Source: an uncultured Acidobacteriota bacterium | Lineage (GTDB): Bacteria; Acidobacteriota; Terriglobia; UBA7540 | Reading direction: 5' to 3' | Assembly: GCA_937900045.1 (NCBI GenBank) | Contig: CALCEB010000080.1 | Span: 1-16,977, forward strand | DNA: 16,977 bases | Shown: positions 15,277 through 16,977 of the stretch, one piece after another | Position numbering within the stretch: the first letter of the stretch is position 1 | Layout of the letters: every line of letters begins with the position of its first letter | Made by a program: the position numbers and the translations under genes | Notes under the pieces: model-generated | What the model saw: the letters and a program-made list of their open reading frames with translations, nothing else | Told to the model about the DNA's origin: nothing | Databases searched by the model: none

Positions 15277-15293
15277 GGCGTAAACTCTACGCC
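15277..15293 (+). terminator. Hairpin GGCGTA-AACTC-TACGCC, possible weak terminator
   Basis: A perfect six-base stem with a five-base loop, followed on the plus strand by TACTTTT. It is 245 bases after the hutU stop and 70 bases before the end of the opposing zinc-ribbon gene. It may end hutU transcripts, or be one more palindromic repeat in this cluster. Confidence 0.35.
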
Positions 15294-15362
15294 TACTTTT
15301 GGCAGGAATGCACACCCTTCAAGCCGCAGGTGTAAACTCAGATTAGCGAACGGATGGCGTTT

Positions 15363-15527
15363 TCAGCTCTTCTTGGCGCTCACCGCGAAGAATGCCGCCA
15401 CTTCCTGGTGGACTTTCTTGCTCTTGCAATGGGGGCAGCCGAAGGTTCCCTTGGAGTATTCTTCCAGGGTCATTTGCAGAGTAAATTTCGTCTTGCACTC
15501 TTTACAGACAAATTGATATTGAGGCAT
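15363..15527 (-). CDS. FmdB-type zinc-ribbon protein
   Basis: 54 residues from the ATG at 15527, fixed by AAGGAG at 15535-15540, seven bases upstream; the longer frame to 15581 adds residues unlike the family. The protein is the putative regulatory protein FmdB / CxxC_CxxC_SSSS type. It opens MPQYQFVCKECKTKF and carries two CxxC pairs (Cys8/Cys11 and Cys31/Cys34), predicted to bind one zinc. The linker TLQMTLEEYSKGTFGCPHC is also typical. Family function is not established; the name comes from a gene near formamidase/amidase operons. Here it lies antisense between hutU and hutI, with its own likely promoter. A link to histidine use is possible but not shown. Confidence 0.85.
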   Translation of the reverse strand: MPQYQFVCKECKTKFTLQMTLEEYSKGTFGCPHCKSKKVHQEVAAFFAVSAKKS

Positions 15528-15557
15528 GTCATAGCTCCTTCGTGCTGAATAAACTAT

Positions 15558-15586
15558 ATTGTACCAGACGCCCCGGAGCATTCCAA
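15558..15586 (-). promoter_or_regulatory. Putative promoter of the zinc-ribbon gene, overlapping the hutI start
   Basis: On the minus strand TTGGAA (15586-15581), a 17-base spacer and TACAAT (15563-15558). The boxes match consensus at 4 and 5 of 6 bases. The expected start near 15551 gives a leader of about 24 bases containing AAGGAG. The -35 box covers the first base of the hutI ATG (15586), and the hutI ribosome site GGAG (15575-15578) lies in the spacer. A plus-strand TATATT (15555-15560) overlaps the -10 box and could serve hutI, but it lacks a good -35. Confidence 0.5.
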
Positions 15587-16878
15587 TGTCCCCCCAGATG
15601 AACCCGCCTCTGTTCCTTCATGATGCTTCTCAACTCTTGACATTGGCGGGATTGCCGGCACCACGGCGCGGTCCCGCGCTCGGTGTGCTGCAATTGATCG
15701 AAGATGGGGCCGTGCTCACCCAAGGCCAGCAAATCCTGCGCGTGGGCAGAACTCGCGAGCTCGAAAAAGACGCGCGAAAGCTTCGTGCCAGGTTCCTCGA
15801 CTGCTCGGGACAAGTGGTAATGCCCGGGTTTGTCGATTCTCACACTCACCTGGTGTTTGCGGGAAGCCGTGTCGAAGATTTTGTGCTTCGGGTTAGCGGC
15901 AAAAGCTACCCGGAAATTGCCGCGGCAGGCGGGGGAATCCGATATTCAGCCCGCCTGTTGCATCGTGCCTCGCCCGCCCACCTTGTGCGCCAGGCCACGG
16001 GATTTCTGAGAGAGATGGCGGCGCACGGCACCACAACCGTTGAGGTCAAATCCGGTTACGGCCTCGATGTAAAAAATGAATTGAAGATTCTCAAAGTAGT
16101 CCGCGAGGTCAAAAGGATTTCTCCTCTCGAACTCGTTCCCACTTTGCTTGCGGCCCACGCCGTTCCACCGGCTTACCAGGACCGCCCGGCGCAATTCGTG
16201 GACAGCATCATCCAGGTCCTGATTCCCCAGGTAGCGCACCGCAAGCTCGCAGAATTCATTGACTGCTTTTGTGAGCGTGGCGCCTTCACGCCGCAGCAAT
16301 GCCGACGTGTCCTGGAGGCGGGTGCCAGGCTCGGATTGCGGCCTCGGATTCACGCTGAACAATTGAGCCATTTCGGAGGGACAAAACTCGCTCTAGACCT
16401 CGGAGCAGCATCAGCGGACCATCTGGACCATATCACCCCTGCCGAAATCCGCGCCCTTTCCCGGTCGGATGTGGCGGCAACGCTTGTTCCCGGCTCCAAT
16501 TTCTATCTTGGCCTCAAAAGATACGCTCCGGTCCGCCGCTTGATCGACGCCGGAGCCGTGGTGGCTCTCGCCACGGACTTCAACCCCGGTACTTGCCCCT
16601 GTCTCAATATGCAATTCATTCTGTCGCTCGCTTCGTTTGCTTTGGGGATGACGCCCGCAGAGTCAATTACGGCCGCAACCCTGAACGGCGCATACGCTTT
16701 GGGGCGCGACGATCGCCTGGGATCGATCGAGCCGGGGAAGCAGGCGGACCTTGCCGTTATGGATGTGGACGATTACCGCAAGATGGCTTATTACTTCGCT
16801 TCGAACCATTGTGCGCTCACTGTCAAGCGCGGACGGGTAATTTATGAAAAATCCTCAGAATTCATAAGTCCGGGTTAA
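15586..16878 (+). CDS. hutI: Imidazolonepropionase HutI
   Basis: 430 residues from the ATG at 15586, with GGAG at 15575-15578 seven bases upstream; an in-frame TTG at 15559 and ATG at 15598 are less likely. HutI hydrolyses 4-imidazolone-5-propionate to N-formimino-L-glutamate, the third step of histidine degradation. It is an amidohydrolase-fold metalloenzyme. Visible motifs are GFVDSHTHLVFAG with metal ligands His86 and His88, AAGGGIRYSA, the GTTTVEVKSGYGL strand, HAEQLSHFGG with His256, SADHLDH, and LATDFNPGTC with Asp331. The C-terminal composite part (GSIEPGKQADLAVMDVDDY) is typical. Length is slightly above the usual 400-420. It pairs with HutU upstream. It may depend on its own promoter, since an opposing gene and repeats intervene. 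Confidence 0.96.
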   Translation: MSPQMNPPLFLHDASQLLTLAGLPAPRRGPALGVLQLIEDGAVLTQGQQILRVGRTRELEKDARKLRARFLDCSGQVVMPGFVDSHTHLVFAGSRVEDFVLRVSGKSYPEIAAAGGGIRYSARLLHRASPAHLVRQATGFLREMAAHGTTTVEVKSGYGLDVKNELKILKVVREVKRISPLELVPTLLAAHAVPPAYQDRPAQFVDSIIQVLIPQVAHRKLAEFIDCFCERGAFTPQQCRRVLEAGARLGLRPRIHAEQLSHFGGTKLALDLGAASADHLDHITPAEIRALSRSDVAATLVPGSNFYLGLKRYAPVRRLIDAGAVVALATDFNPGTCPCLNMQFILSLASFALGMTPAESITAATLNGAYALGRDDRLGSIEPGKQADLAVMDVDDYRKMAYYFASNHCALTVKRGRVIYEKSSEFISPG

Positions 16879-16977
16879 CCAATATAGATGGGGCGCCCTT
16901 GCCGTTTCTTGGCGGCTTGGCGCAATACTGTTCAGTTAAGGCGAGTTTCATGATCTTGATCTCAGAGGCGTCGCCTG
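16879..16977. other. Right-edge sequence after hutI; no gene recognised
   Basis: These 99 bases hold no recognised gene start on the plus strand. On the minus strand a frame is open from the right edge to a TGA at 16862-16864 (37 codons, with an ATG at 16951, MKLALTEQYCAKPPRNGKG). It overlaps the hutI end by 17 bases. It could be the 3' end of an unseen convergent gene or chance. Confidence 0.3.

Larger units (their letters stand above)
15032..15362. other. Repeat-rich intergenic region after hutU; no gene seen
   Basis: This 331-base gap between convergent hutU and the zinc-ribbon gene contains several unrelated palindromes in a row: 15109-15124, 15149-15193, 15225-15247 and 15277-15293. The last hairpin is followed by TACTTTT and could weakly terminate hutU transcription. 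No credible coding frame or RNA gene was recognised. Confidence 0.5.

Noticed and set aside
1..16977. CRISPR array, defence island or prophage
   Set aside because: No regularly spaced direct repeats, no cas, restriction, toxin-antitoxin, transposase, integrase or phage structural gene was recognised.

Overview
The window (about 17 kb, moderately high GC) looks like ordinary chromosome from a free-living Gram-negative-type bacterium. I think Acidobacteriota is the most likely source. The basis is indirect: the gene families together (TatT-like TPR protein, bacterial lipase maturation factor homologue, carboxypeptidase-regulatory-like secreted protein, PpiC/SurA-like exported protein) and short palindromic intergenic repeats of a kind I associate with that phylum. 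No rRNA, tRNA, CRISPR array, transposase or integrase was recognised.

Layout. 1-1325 (-): 5' part of uvrB, running off the left edge. 1326-1665: intergenic, with a palindromic repeat and putative promoters. 1666-2661 (+): exported parvulin/SurA-like protein. 2662-3075: AT-rich gap between convergent genes, with palindromes and two DnaA-box-like sites. 3076-3474 (-): small secreted carboxypeptidase-regulatory-like protein. 3475-3841: intergenic, with a long inverted repeat. 3842-4984 (+): cystathionine gamma-synthase/lyase family enzyme. 5083-5442 (-): cutA. 5516-6931 (+): phosphoglucomutase/phosphomannomutase. 6996-7382 (+): FtsB/DivIC-like septum protein. 7502-8281 (-): thiG. 8401-10104 (-): lipase maturation factor family membrane protein. 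10251-12122 (-): long-chain acyl-CoA synthetase. 12315-13136 (-): TatT-like TPR protein. 13328-15031 (+): hutU. 15032-15362: repeat-rich intergenic region. 15363-15527 (-): FmdB-type zinc-ribbon protein. 15586-16878 (+): hutI. The last 99 bases hold no recognised gene.

Functional links. The clearest pathway is histidine degradation: HutU makes imidazolonepropionate and HutI hydrolyses it, although an oppositely oriented zinc-ribbon gene and a repeat cluster lie between them. Four minus-strand genes (TPR, acyl-CoA synthetase, LMF1-like, thiG) run in the same direction but have 119-192 base gaps, so a single operon is not assured. The rest is a mix of housekeeping genes: DNA repair, sulfur amino acids, sugar phosphates, cell division, thiamine and metal tolerance.

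I found no convincing new multi-gene system. The items most worth a second look are the palindromic repeats (one family apparently present twice), the AT-rich convergent gap, the overlapping divergent promoters between fmdB and hutI, the LMF1-like protein, and a parvulin-like protein lacking the usual active-site signatures.
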